A program made the translations under genes and the position numbers. Under the pieces are notes generated by a model, which saw only the letters and a list, made by a program, of their open reading frames with translations, had not been told where the DNA came from and did not search any database. Positions 24,386 to 31,971 of a stretch of DNA of 64,000 nt are shown piece after piece (position 1 is the first letter of the stretch; every line of letters starts with the position of its first letter). The DNA lies in NCBI GenBank assembly GCA_910588145.1, contig CAJUPO010000001.1, positions 62,001-126,000 of the forward strand. The letters run 5' to 3'. Source of the stretch: an uncultured Oscillospiraceae bacterium (GTDB taxonomy: Bacteria; Bacillota; Clostridia; Oscillospirales; Ruminococcaceae).

Positions 24386-25036
24386 TTATTTAAGAAGCTG
24401 TTCACGCATAAATGTGAGCAGCTTTTTTTCACGTCTTGAAACCTGAACCTGCGTCATGTTTAAATTTTTTGCAGTTACCGATTGTGTAAGTCCCTGGAAG
24501 TAACGCATTATAATTAGCTGACGATCTTTTTCGTCGAGCAGCTCCATTATCTGTCTGAGCGCAAGAATATCACCGATTTCTGTATCAGGCGCTGGTACAG
24601 ATATGTCGATTTGTTTTCCGTCTTCTTCAGAGTTATCTGTAAGTGAAACAGGAGGAAGGCTGACGGAAAGGGCTTCTGCTATTTGGCATTCGTCTGTTTC
24701 CATCCGTTCGGAAAGCTCCTTTATAGTAGGCTCCCTTCCGAGAATTTTAGAAAGTTCATCTCTTGCCTTAACTGTTTTCAGAGATAGTTCTTTAAGGCTC
24801 CTGCTGACCTTGACTGATCCTCCGTCACGAAAAAGCCTTTTGATTTCTCCGAGTATTACAGGAACGGCGTATGTTGAGAATTTTACTCCTCTGTCGCAGT
24901 CAAATGCCTCTGTTGCTTTCAGCAGGCCTATACAGCCGGCTGAGTAAAGATCATCGTATTCTATGCCTCTTCCTCTGAATCGGTTTGCACATAATCTTAC
25001 AAGTCCGAGATGTTCCTCGGCTGACGGTTTATTCAT
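24386..25036 (-). CDS. sigF: Sporulation sigma factor, SigF/SigG type
   Basis: 216 residues, sigma-70 class. Region 2 has YDDLYSAGCIGLLKATEAFD and FSTYAVPVILGEIKRLFRDGG; region 3 has REPTIKELSERM; region 4 has MRYFQGLTQSVTAKNLNMTQVQVSRREK. The N-terminal HLGLVRLCANRF is typical of SigF/SigG. Position after spoIIAA-spoIIAB identifies it as sigma-F, the first forespore-specific factor. Possible starts are TTG 25048 and ATG 25036; ATG has GGCGGA before it and overlaps the spoIIAB end by 8 bases. Confidence 0.93.
   Translation of the reverse strand: MNKPSAEEHLGLVRLCANRFRGRGIEYDDLYSAGCIGLLKATEAFDCDRGVKFSTYAVPVILGEIKRLFRDGGSVKVSRSLKELSLKTVKARDELSKILGREPTIKELSERMETDECQIAEALSVSLPPVSLTDNSEEDGKQIDISVPAPDTEIGDILALRQIMELLDEKDRQLIIMRYFQGLTQSVTAKNLNMTQVQVSRREKKLLTFMREQLLK
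24394..24430 (+). terminator. Terminator of the TPR gene inside the sigF 3' end
   Basis: AAGCTG-T-TCAC / GTGA-G-CAGCTT stem followed by TTTTTTT. It lies within the last codons of the convergent sigF gene. Confidence 0.75.
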
Positions 25037-25466
25037 TGTTTCCGCCAAGCTTTTTTCTCATTGTAACGACTGTCCCTTTTCCGACAGTGCTTTTTACTTT
25101 GAGATTATCCATAAAGCTTTCCATTACTGCGAATCCAAGACCTGCTCGTTCTTCACACGGCGCCGTAGTAAAAAGAGGTTCCATTGCCCTGCTTATATCG
25201 GGTATACCGCAGCCTCTGTCCTTAACTCTTATGTAAATTTCGTTGCCCTCAAGGATTCTTGCTGTAATTTCTATAACTCCTTCGGTTTCCCGGTATGCAT
25301 GTACAATGCAGTTTGTGACAGCTTCTGAGACGGCTGTTCTTATATCAGCTATATCTTCTATCTGAGGATCAAGAAGCGCTGCAAAGGCACATACGGCTGT
25401 TCTGCCGAACCCCTCGTTCTCTGATTTGCTTTTAAAGCTTATTTTCATTTCATTTAATGTCTTCAT
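25029..25466 (-). CDS. spoIIAB: Anti-sigma F factor SpoIIAB
   Basis: 145 residues, GHKL-type serine kinase that binds sigma-F and phosphorylates SpoIIAA. Visible: NEMKISFKSKSENEGF, the N box TAVSEAVTNCIVHAY, DRGCGIPDISRAMEPLFTT, the ERAGLGFAVMESFMD stretch and KGTVVTMRK. All ATP-binding motifs are present. It overlaps spoIIAA by 4 bases. Confidence 0.95.
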   Translation of the reverse strand: MKTLNEMKISFKSKSENEGFGRTAVCAFAALLDPQIEDIADIRTAVSEAVTNCIVHAYRETEGVIEITARILEGNEIYIRVKDRGCGIPDISRAMEPLFTTAPCEERAGLGFAVMESFMDNLKVKSTVGKGTVVTMRKKLGGNNE

Positions 25467-25789
25467 TTTTTGTTCTCCTGACTGTTCTGAATTGATGCAA
25501 GTCTGTCTATTCCTGAAATTTTCATGACTTTTTTTATCTGGACGGAAGGATTTCTTACGGTTACTTTTCCTCCTATTTCCTTCATGAGCTTATATCTTCC
25601 CATGACAAGACCGATTCCGGAACTGTCCATGAATCCTACGTCTGAAAAATCAAGTATAAGCTCCTTTGGCTGTTCCTCTCTTACGGTAAAATCTATTTCA
25701 AGCCGCAGTCCTTTAGCATTGTGGTGATCTATTTCCCCCGAAAGCATGGCTGTTGTTCGGTTTTCTTCGTTAATAAGCTTTACAGGCAT
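25463..25789 (-). CDS. spoIIAA: Anti-anti-sigma factor SpoIIAA
   Basis: 108 residues, STAS fold. The phosphorylated Ser is Ser57 in FMDSSGIGLVMGRYK, the hallmark of SpoIIAA. It releases sigma-F from SpoIIAB when unphosphorylated. An AGGAGG site precedes the ATG. First gene of the spoIIA operon. Confidence 0.94.
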   Translation of the reverse strand: MPVKLINEENRTTAMLSGEIDHHNAKGLRLEIDFTVREEQPKELILDFSDVGFMDSSGIGLVMGRYKLMKEIGGKVTVRNPSVQIKKVMKISGIDRLASIQNSQENKK

Positions 25790-25819
25790 TGCTTATTCCT
25801 CCTTTTTTATTTATATTAT

Positions 25820-25860
25820 AATTTTAGTACAGATTGCTTGTCTTTTTTTGCAGAAATTAG
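25820..25860 (-). promoter_or_regulatory. Possible promoter of the spoIIA operon
   Basis: On the minus strand a TATAAT is preceded by AAGACA at 18 bases. No clear sigma-H consensus was recognised, although spoIIA is sigma-H dependent in Bacillus. Confidence 0.4.
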
Positions 25861-25993
25861 TCAGGTAAAAAGATATTTTTTATATAAATTAGTATTATCC
25901 ATTGTATACATCTGGATTGATTGTATAATATTTACAAATACTAAGCTTGCGATGCTTTTTTATTATGCATTATGCAGAAATGCAGAAAAACTG

Positions 25994-26022
25994 TTGACAT
26001 TACGGAAATTATATGATATTAT
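25994..26022 (+). promoter_or_regulatory. Sigma-A promoter of the riboswitch-dockerin transcript
   Basis: TTGACA at 25994-25999, 17-base spacer, TATTAT at 26017-26022. The expected leader is about 266 bases long. Confidence 0.85.
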
Positions 26023-26097
26023 ATAACCATACCAAACAGATAATTGAAAAACAGAGTGATTTTGATAATTTATTTGTAATGGTGTACAATCGAATAT

Positions 26098-26175
26098 TGG
26101 GCAAACTTACTGAAAGGTAAGGACGCAAAGCTAAGGGTCTAACCCATGAAAATCATGGTATGGCAGCCGGTTGCT
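26098..26175 (+). ncRNA. Cyclic di-GMP-I riboswitch (GEMM-I)
   Basis: Conserved GEMM-I blocks appear in order: GGGCAAAC, the GAAA tetraloop stem CTTAC-TGAAA-GGTAAG, GGACGCAAAGC, GGGTCTAA, and the receptor-side ATGGCAGCCGG with GGTTGC. The 3' strand GCCGGT (26166-26171) can instead pair with ACCGGC (26212-26217), the 5' arm of the terminator. Ligand-bound aptamer would free the terminator, so the switch is probably OFF with c-di-GMP (inference). Confidence 0.95.
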
Positions 26176-26211
26176 AACACTTGTTAACGACATTTGTTAT
26201 TTTGTTATGCT

Positions 26212-26243
26212 ACCGGCGTCTTGAATAAAGATGTCGGTTTTTT
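26212..26243 (+). terminator. Riboswitch terminator
   Basis: ACCGGCGTCTT, loop GAAT, AAGATGTCGGT with G-U pairs, then TTTTTT. It lies 50 bases before the dockerin gene start. Confidence 0.88.
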
Positions 26244-26294
26244 GTTTTATAAGCATAATTAAATAGCACGGCAGTAAAAGAAGGAGTGTTATTT

Positions 26295-27785
26295 ATGTTT
26301 AAGAAGTCAGTGTTTAAGAAAATTGTTTCAGTGGTATCTTCAGCAATTATGATGTGTTCAGCTTTCTCAGCTGTTCCGGCAGAAGCGGTATCTTATGATT
26401 ACCATACGCTTAAGTATTCAGCCGGCGACGTTGAAGGCGTTGTGGGAACAAGGGAAGTTTCATTCGAAAGAATGAGCTATGTTTCATTTGACGTAGCAGA
26501 TTCCAAAAGATTCTCAAGAAAGGGATATACACTTTCATCTTGGTATGTTCCTCTGACCGGTGAAACAATAAACACTGGCTCTATGTACACTATGCCTGAC
26601 AGTGATATTACTTTTATCGCTAACTGGACTTCAGAAGTATATAAAATTACTTTTGCAGGTAAATACGGTGTAACAGCCAATAACGAAAAGAATGTTTATA
26701 TGAACGCTGAATGCGGTTCAGAAATGATTCTTCCTGAAAACGAATTTATATACAAAGGATATAAATTCGCAGGCTGGAAATACAATAATGTAACATATCA
26801 ACCAGGCGATTCATTTATAGTTCCTGCCCTTATTACCGGCGAAAAGATTGTTTTTTCCGCAGTATGGAAAAGATCATACGCAACAGTTACAACAGCAGTA
26901 ACAACAACACCAGCTCCGACTACTACAACTACTGTTACAACACAAGCAACTACAACAGAAACAACAACTCAGACTACAACAGAAACAACATCAACTACTG
27001 CAGCAACTTCTGAAACAACAGCAGCTACTACACTTGAAACAACAACAGTTACAACAACAGACGTAACTACTACAGACATTACAACTTCTGAAACAACTGA
27101 AACTACAACTGAAGAAACAGTTACAGAAATAACTACTGACTTTGAAGAAATCGAAACAACTACAGAAACTGAAACAACAGTAACAATTCCTGAAACAACA
27201 ACTACTACAACTACCATGACAACAGCAACATTTGCAGCTTTAAATGACTCTCAGTTTACAAAAACCATAAATGTTGAAGCTTGCGGCGTAAACGGCAATG
27301 CTATTGAATTGAATGCATCTGATCTTATCTCAGCAAATCAGATCGTTGAAAGCATTGAAGTAACTCTTGAATCAGATAACAGCTTCGGTTTATACGGCGT
27401 ATCCTTTGGCTTCTCTCTCTCTGACAATACATGGTACCAGGAAAATTTAGAAAACTATACTGACTCAAACGAAATAACAGTTCCTCTTGCAATTAATGAA
27501 GCAAATCAGAATCTTATTACTCCTGACGGAAAAATAAGCATTGGCTGTACAGCAGAAAATGAAGCTTTTACAGTAAAGAGCATCAAGGTTAATTACAGAA
27601 TGGATAAGGGCGACTACAACAACGACGGCGTATCAGACAACGCAGACGTTCAGATCCTGAAAGACTTCATGGTTGGCATTAATGATAACGGTCTTGACAT
27701 TACAACTGTTAACGGAGATATCAATAATGACGGTGTTGTAAATGTGTTTGACTACATCTTCCTTTCAAGAATGATCAACAGCTGA
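26295..27785 (+). CDS. Secreted InlB-repeat, Thr-rich linker, dockerin protein
   Basis: About 496 residues; numbering from ATG 26295, which AAGGAG at 26281-26286 selects over GTG 26286. Signal peptide to about AEA31. Two InlB-type (Listeria-Bacteroides, Flg_new) beta repeats at about 36-110 and 114-191, each ending in an ANW/AVW strand with KGY and GW landmarks. A Thr-rich linker spans about 197-312. A beta-sandwich at about 317-435 looks like a carbohydrate-binding module but is not assigned. A type I dockerin at about 438-496 has two Ca-binding loops, DYNNDGVSDNAD and DINNDGVVNVFD. No catalytic domain. It would bind a cohesin scaffold and may be an adhesin or substrate-targeting subunit. 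Confidence 0.9.
   Translation: MFKKSVFKKIVSVVSSAIMMCSAFSAVPAEAVSYDYHTLKYSAGDVEGVVGTREVSFERMSYVSFDVADSKRFSRKGYTLSSWYVPLTGETINTGSMYTMPDSDITFIANWTSEVYKITFAGKYGVTANNEKNVYMNAECGSEMILPENEFIYKGYKFAGWKYNNVTYQPGDSFIVPALITGEKIVFSAVWKRSYATVTTAVTTTPAPTTTTTVTTQATTTETTTQTTTETTSTTAATSETTAATTLETTTVTTTDVTTTDITTSETTETTTEETVTEITTDFEEIETTTETETTVTIPETTTTTTTMTTATFAALNDSQFTKTINVEACGVNGNAIELNASDLISANQIVESIEVTLESDNSFGLYGVSFGFSLSDNTWYQENLENYTDSNEITVPLAINEANQNLITPDGKISIGCTAENEAFTVKSIKVNYRMDKGDYNNDGVSDNADVQILKDFMVGINDNGLDITTVNGDINNDGVVNVFDYIFLSRMINS
26880..27215 (+). repeat. Low-complexity ACA/ACT triplet repeat (Thr linker)
   Basis: In-frame repeats of ACA/ACT with interspersed GAA and GTT encode a Thr-rich, Glu/Val-dotted linker. 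Such linkers join modules in ruminococcal cellulosome proteins. The antisense strand reads as a Val/Ser-rich open frame that is not a gene. Confidence 0.85.
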
Positions 27786-27812
27786 GCTGTAAAAAATGAA
27801 TAATAAAATCAA

Positions 27813-27848
27813 AAACCGCAGACTTTAAAGTCTGCGGTAATTTTTTTA
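27813..27848. terminator. Bidirectional intrinsic terminator
   Basis: An 11-bp perfect palindrome (CCGCAGACTTT / AAAGTCTGCGG) with AAAAA before and TTTTTTT after. Shared by the dockerin gene and convergent ychF. Confidence 0.92.
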
Positions 27849-27852
27849 TAAA

Positions 27853-28947
27853 TTAAACATTAAATCTAAAAAGAACAATATCGCCGTCCTGCATAACGTA
27901 TTCTTTTCCTTCAAGGCGAACAAGACCTTTTTCCTTTGCCGCCGCCATTGATCCGCACTCCATAAGGTCATTAAAGCTTACGATTTCAGCACGGATGAAT
28001 CCCTTTTCAAAGTCTGTATGAATTTTACCCGCCGCCTGAGGAGCCTTTGTGCCTTTTGTAATAGTCCATGCTCTTACTTCCGGCTGTCCTGCGGTAAGGT
28101 AAGAAATCAGCCCCAAAAGTGAATATCCTTCTCGGATTATTCGATTTAAACCTGATTCCTTAAGTCCCATTTCACTGAGGAACATAGCCTTGTCTTCAGC
28201 GTCCATATCTGAAATTTCGGCTTCAATCTGAGCGCAGATAGGAAGAACTGCTGAATGTTCCTCTTCGGCTATTGACTTTACAGTATTGTAATTTTCGTTT
28301 GTTTCAATATTGTTGATAAAGTCATCTTCACATAAATTTGCAGCATATATTATTGGTTTAGCAGAAAGCAGGGGGGTGGACTTAATTGCTTCCCTTTCAT
28401 CTTCGGTAAAATCGAAGGCTCTTGCAGATTTACCAGCTTCAAGGTGAGCCTTAAGTCTTTCAAGAAAATCCACTTCAATAAGATACTTTTTATCACCCTT
28501 AGCAAGCTTTTTGGTTCTGTCTATTCTTCTTTCTACCATTTCAATATCAGAGAAGATAAGTTCAAGATTTATGGTTTCAATATCCCTTGCAGGATTAATT
28601 TCGCCGTCAACATGAATTATGTCCATATCTTCAAAGCACCGCACAACGTGAACGATAGCGTCAACTTCCCTAATATCTCCGAGAAATTTGTTGCCGAGGC
28701 CTTCACCCTTTGATGCGCCTTTAACAAGTCCGGCAATATCAACAAATTCAAGTGTTGCAGGAGTAAACTTGTCAGGATTATACATTTTAGCAAGAGCGTC
28801 CAGCCTTTCGTCGGGAACAGAAACAATACCGATATTTTTTTCAATTGTGCAGAAAGGATAGTTTGCAGATTCTGCTCCTGCGTTTGTAAGTGCGTTAAAA
28901 AGCGTACTTTTTCCCACGTTTGGGAGTCCGACCATACCTAATTTCAT
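27853..28947 (-). CDS. ychF: Redox-regulated ATPase YchF (Obg family)
   Basis: 364 residues. G1 GLPNVGKSTLFNAL at residues 6-19, ESANYPFCTIEKNIG switch I, G3 DIAGLVKGASKGEG, and G4 replaced by the NLCE-type loop AANLCEDD, which fits the ATP preference of YchF/OLA1. The C-terminal TGS domain includes TAGQPEVRAWTITKG and HTDFEKGFIRAE. Ribosome-associated ATPase of unclear exact role. It follows the lipoprotein gene by 14 bases. Confidence 0.96.
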   Translation of the reverse strand: MKLGMVGLPNVGKSTLFNALTNAGAESANYPFCTIEKNIGIVSVPDERLDALAKMYNPDKFTPATLEFVDIAGLVKGASKGEGLGNKFLGDIREVDAIVHVVRCFEDMDIIHVDGEINPARDIETINLELIFSDIEMVERRIDRTKKLAKGDKKYLIEVDFLERLKAHLEAGKSARAFDFTEDEREAIKSTPLLSAKPIIYAANLCEDDFINNIETNENYNTVKSIAEEEHSAVLPICAQIEAEISDMDAEDKAMFLSEMGLKESGLNRIIREGYSLLGLISYLTAGQPEVRAWTITKGTKAPQAAGKIHTDFEKGFIRAEIVSFNDLMECGSMAAAKEKGLVRLEGKEYVMQDGDIVLFRFNV

Positions 28948-28961
28948 TTTTAATACCTCTT

Positions 28962-30131
28962 TTATTTGAATTTAATTGTTTTTTCAAGATTATTGCTAAT
29001 ATCATCGTATCCAGCCCCGTAATCTGATAAAATCAGGCATACTCCTTTGTTTTTATCAGGGCAGTTTATCATGAGAATAGTTTGATGTATTTCAAGCTCT
29101 CCCATTGAAATTCTGTATTTAATTTTATGAGCGTTATACTTATCAACATTAAAGCTGTCAAATGATAAAACATTAAAGTCGTCAAAGGATTCAAATGATT
29201 TTGCAAACAAAAGTTCTACATCCTGCTGTGTATAAGCTTTAAAGTTGTTCTCGTCATCTGCTTCATCAGAAACTGTTATAATAATACTGCCGCCGCCGTC
29301 TGCTGAAAATTCAGCCTGATTGCCAGTGATTTCATGAGATATACTGTTATCGTCTGTTACATAACTCCAGCCTTCTGGAGCGCTGAATTCAAATCCGCTG
29401 TTGAAAGCAAAGGGTTTTCCTGCATTTTCATCTACCGGAGCAGAGGGAGCTTTTGTATCAGTAAATTTTATTGAATTAATCGAATTATCACAAAGTTCTT
29501 CAAGTGAACCGGAATAATCAGTATATGTAAAGGTGTAGCAGTATGGCGCAGACGTATCATTATTACGGTTTACTATAATCTGGATTTGAGAAAACTGACT
29601 GCCGTTTTCGTTTTTGCCGTCTATTTCTAACCGGTATGCATCAAAGCCGTCAATTTTGACAGCTTCAAAGGCTGTAATTTCAATGGTTGTTGACATTCCC
29701 ATATATTCATATAGGTCTTGATACTCTTTCTGAAATTTTTCCTTGGTACGTGAACGCCATTCTTCGTCTGTCATTGCATCATCAATTACAATATTCAGGT
29801 TATCTCCTGATTCACCTTCAAACATGGCATATTCATCTTCATAGGCGGCAACAGTATCTGAAATTACAGAACCGTCCTTTTTGTTAAGGGATTCAGGAAT
29901 TATGACAGAATATCCGTATACTGGATTTTCTGCTTTAATTCCCAAAATAGCTGGTTCAGTTTCTGCTTCAGTAGCAGGCTCGGTAGATTCTTCGGTAACA
30001 GATTCGGTTGATTCCGCTGCTGAGTTTGATTGAGATGACTGGTTTGAAGAATCATTTTTTTTATCGCATGAGGAAAACATCATTGCTGTCATTGCAGCAA
30101 GTACGATAGAGAATATTTTAAAGCGTTTCAT
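28962..30131 (-). CDS. Lipoprotein with two related DcrB/PsbP-like domains
   Basis: 389 residues. Lipoprotein signal with lipobox FSSC (Cys about 23), then a Ser/Glu/Thr-rich spacer to about 65. Two folded segments (about 68-228 and 243-389) both open with a short strand and a phrase of the type Y/F-x-F/V-x-x-P-E, contain a long helix, then K/A-x-x-L/I-K/E strands, and end in NSINSIKF / NLEKTIKF. This suggests a tandem domain duplication. Function unknown. It has its own promoter and precedes ychF. Confidence 0.72.
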   Translation of the reverse strand: MKRFKIFSIVLAAMTAMMFSSCDKKNDSSNQSSQSNSAAESTESVTEESTEPATEAETEPAILGIKAENPVYGYSVIIPESLNKKDGSVISDTVAAYEDEYAMFEGESGDNLNIVIDDAMTDEEWRSRTKEKFQKEYQDLYEYMGMSTTIEITAFEAVKIDGFDAYRLEIDGKNENGSQFSQIQIIVNRNNDTSAPYCYTFTYTDYSGSLEELCDNSINSIKFTDTKAPSAPVDENAGKPFAFNSGFEFSAPEGWSYVTDDNSISHEITGNQAEFSADGGGSIIITVSDEADDENNFKAYTQQDVELLFAKSFESFDDFNVLSFDSFNVDKYNAHKIKYRISMGELEIHQTILMINCPDKNKGVCLILSDYGAGYDDISNNLEKTIKFK

Positions 30132-30254
30132 TAAGGCTCCATTCTGCCGTCATAGAGTGACGGACTTTTAAGTATATAAATTAAGTTTACAAGGATTTAT
30201 CTGTACTTTTAATAATGCTGATTAATTTTATTCATCAAAATAATCAGTCCTTTA

Positions 30255-30284
30255 ATTATACCACTTTATCTGTCTTTAAGTCAA
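30255..30284 (-). promoter_or_regulatory. Sigma-A promoter of the lipoprotein-ychF transcript
   Basis: On the minus strand TTGACT (30284-30279), 18-base spacer, TATAAT (30260-30255). The leader contains a hairpin with ACTGATTA / TAATCAG-type arms at about 30219-30247. Confidence 0.75.
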
Positions 30285-30299
30285 TAATCTGATGAATAA

Positions 30300-30534
30300 A
30301 GACAAAATTTAAGCATGTATTAATTTAAACGTATTGTATAAATAAGTTTAAAAGTATTCGTCAATATGCACAAAAGAAATATAAGTCAAAATTACCAGTA
30401 TTTTTTTTATTAGGGGGGCGTATTTGTTGAAAATCAATTGTAAAAGTGGCATTTGAAAAGTTTTCGCAGATAAAAATAATGATATAAACAAAAAAATGAC
30501 TTTTTAGCGGTGAAAAAAATCTACATTTACGCAA
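30300..30534. other. AT-rich intergenic stretch
   Basis: Between the divergent promoters. No frame, tRNA-like fold or known riboswitch was recognised; a short G-rich run (AGGGGGGCG near 30412) is the only break in AT-rich sequence. Confidence 0.4.
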
Positions 30535-30563
30535 TTGACTTATAATTTTAAATGTGATATAAA
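30535..30563 (+). promoter_or_regulatory. Sigma-A promoter of the SCP2-H1-tail gene
   Basis: TTGACT at 30535-30540, 17-base spacer, TATAAA at 30558-30563. Confidence 0.75.
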
Positions 30564-30628
30564 TTAATTATGATAAACGAAATCAGAGAAATTAACATAA
30601 GATAAGAAACTTTGTGGGAGGATTACTT

Positions 30629-31186
30629 ATGACGTATGAAGAAATATTAAAGAAAGTTGAAGAAGCGTTCGGTTCCGCTGATGTAAGCAATTATGAGGAT
30701 CACCTTGCTCTTCAGATCAATATTGTCGGAGAAGGCGCTGGAATCTTCTATACAGAAATTAACCAAGGCAAGCTTTATATTGCTCCTTTTGATTATAAGG
30801 ACAATAATGCGGTTCTCATTGCTAATGGAAGCGATATTATTGATATTTTCAGCGGAAAAATTACAGAAGCTGAGGCTCTTGCATCCGGTAAGCTTACTGT
30901 TGAAGGAGATCTGGCAAAGGCTCTTTCAATTCAGCCATATATCAGCGTAAAGCCGGCAAAGACAACAAGAAAAAGAGCCGCTTCCAAAAAGACAGCAGCT
31001 AAAGCAGAGGCAGAGGTAACTCTTTCTGAAACAGTAAAGAAAAGCTGCAGAACTAAAACTGCTGAGAAGGCAGTAAAAACAGCAAAAACTGCTACAAAAG
31101 CAGCAGCTAAATCAGTAGCAAAGGCAGTTAAGGAAACATCCGCAAAAACTGCAAAGAAAGCTAAAACAGAGAACCGCAAGGGTTAA
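30629..31186 (+). CDS. SCP2-like domain fused to a histone H1-like basic tail
   Basis: 185 residues from ATG 30629, chosen because GGGAGG lies 8 bases upstream (the frame continues to a GTG at 30614). Residues about 1-105 match the SCP2 sterol-carrier fold pattern: a helix, IFYTEINQGKLYIAP strands, an ALVI-type strand with DIIDIFSGKITEAEALASGKLTVEGD, and a final short helix. Residues about 110-185 are a disordered Lys/Ala/Thr tail with AAKSVAKAVKE and KTAKKAKT phrases like bacterial H1-type proteins. SCP2 domains bind lipids; the tail would bind nucleic acid or another polyanion. I know of no standard function for this fusion. It ends 1 base before a phosphopantetheinyl transferase gene. Confidence 0.75.
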   Translation: MTYEEILKKVEEAFGSADVSNYEDHLALQINIVGEGAGIFYTEINQGKLYIAPFDYKDNNAVLIANGSDIIDIFSGKITEAEALASGKLTVEGDLAKALSIQPYISVKPAKTTRKRAASKKTAAKAEAEVTLSETVKKSCRTKTAEKAVKTAKTATKAAAKSVAKAVKETSAKTAKKAKTENRKG

Positions 31187-31187
31187 T

Positions 31188-31796
31188 ATGCTTTATTTTT
31201 ACAGGCGCAGTTTTGATAAGGATAAAACTTTGTCTGAGCATAATAAAATTTTGAGACAGACTGTTTATGATTTATTGTATAATACAGTCATGAAGCAAAA
31301 GCAGCTTAATGACTGCAGTGAGCTTCAGTTTAAATATAATAAATACGGAAAGCCTTATTTCCGTTTATATCCCGATGTATTTTTTAATATCAGTCATTGC
31401 CGTGAAATGGCAGTGTGTTCTATTGATGATGTTGAAAATGGAGTGGATATTGAACTGATTAGAAATTATCCGGTAAGAGTTCCTGAAAAAGCCTTTTCAG
31501 AGAGAGAAAAAGAAATGCTGGCGCAAAGCAGCAGAGCGGACAGTATGTTTTTCCGGATCTGGACTTTGAAAGAAAGTTATGTAAAGGCTCTTGGTATAGG
31601 AATTTCTTATCCTTTGAATACAGCAGAATTTCTTATTGAAAATGACTGCATAAGTTCATTTGTGAGCGGTGATTATCACTTTAAACAGATATTGATAGGT
31701 GAAAGTCATGTCTGCTCACTGTGCCTGAAAGGTGCAGGTAGGAATTCTGTAATAAGGCTGAAAAATGAAAATGAGTTTTTCTGCTTAGACTTATAG
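31188..31796 (+). CDS. 4'-phosphopantetheinyl transferase (Sfp type)
   Basis: 202 residues. Family motifs: FNISHCREMAVC, the Mg-binding NGVDIELIR, and the catalytic FRIWTLKESYVKALGIG. It moves the phosphopantetheine arm of CoA onto a carrier protein. At 202 residues it is slightly shorter than Sfp. No PKS or NRPS genes lie in the window; the target could be a fatty-acid ACP or a carrier elsewhere. Its ATG begins 1 base after the SCP2-H1-tail stop, so the pair is co-translated. Confidence 0.9.
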   Translation: MLYFYRRSFDKDKTLSEHNKILRQTVYDLLYNTVMKQKQLNDCSELQFKYNKYGKPYFRLYPDVFFNISHCREMAVCSIDDVENGVDIELIRNYPVRVPEKAFSEREKEMLAQSSRADSMFFRIWTLKESYVKALGIGISYPLNTAEFLIENDCISSFVSGDYHFKQILIGESHVCSLCLKGAGRNSVIRLKNENEFFCLDL

Positions 31797-31865
31797 TGAT
31801 ATTTCCTTAGGGTTTTTATAAGCCCTAATATTCGGCAATCAGTGCCGAGGATCCCCCTCTCTTAT
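31797..31865 (+). other. Structured 3' region with two hairpins
   Basis: After the transferase gene two short stems follow: TTAGGG...CCCTAA (about 31807-31828) and TCGGCA-ATCAG-TGCCGA (31831-31848), then GGATCCCCCTCTC and the terminator. It is not a known RNA class to me; it could be the 3' end of the mRNA or a small RNA. Confidence 0.4.
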
Positions 31866-31893
31866 GCACCGTTTTTTAACGGTGCTTTTTTTA
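31866..31893 (+). terminator. Intrinsic terminator after the transferase gene
   Basis: GCACCG, loop TTTTTTAA, CGGTGC, then TTTTTTT. Confidence 0.88.
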
Positions 31894-31911
31894 TATAAAT
31901 TATAATTTTCT

Positions 31912-31950
31912 ATAAAAAAGAACCGGAAAAGAGTATTCTTTTCCGGTTCT
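31912..31950 (-). terminator. Intrinsic terminator of proS
   Basis: On the minus strand AGAACCGGAAAAGA / TCTTTTCCGGTTCT (4-base loop) followed by TTTTTT. Confidence 0.9.
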
Positions 31951-31971
31951 ATGAAATATAGTATAAACTAT

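Noticed and set aside
26880..27215. Possible CRISPR or tandem repeat locus
   Set aside because: The repeats are degenerate in-frame Thr codons inside a gene, without unique spacers or cas genes.
26969..27217. Minus-strand open frame rich in Val and Ser opposite the Thr linker
   Set aside because: It is the antisense reading of a low-complexity triplet repeat with no ribosome binding site.
30300..30534. Possible riboswitch or tRNA in the AT-rich gap before the SCP2 gene
   Set aside because: No conserved motif, cloverleaf or stable stem was found.
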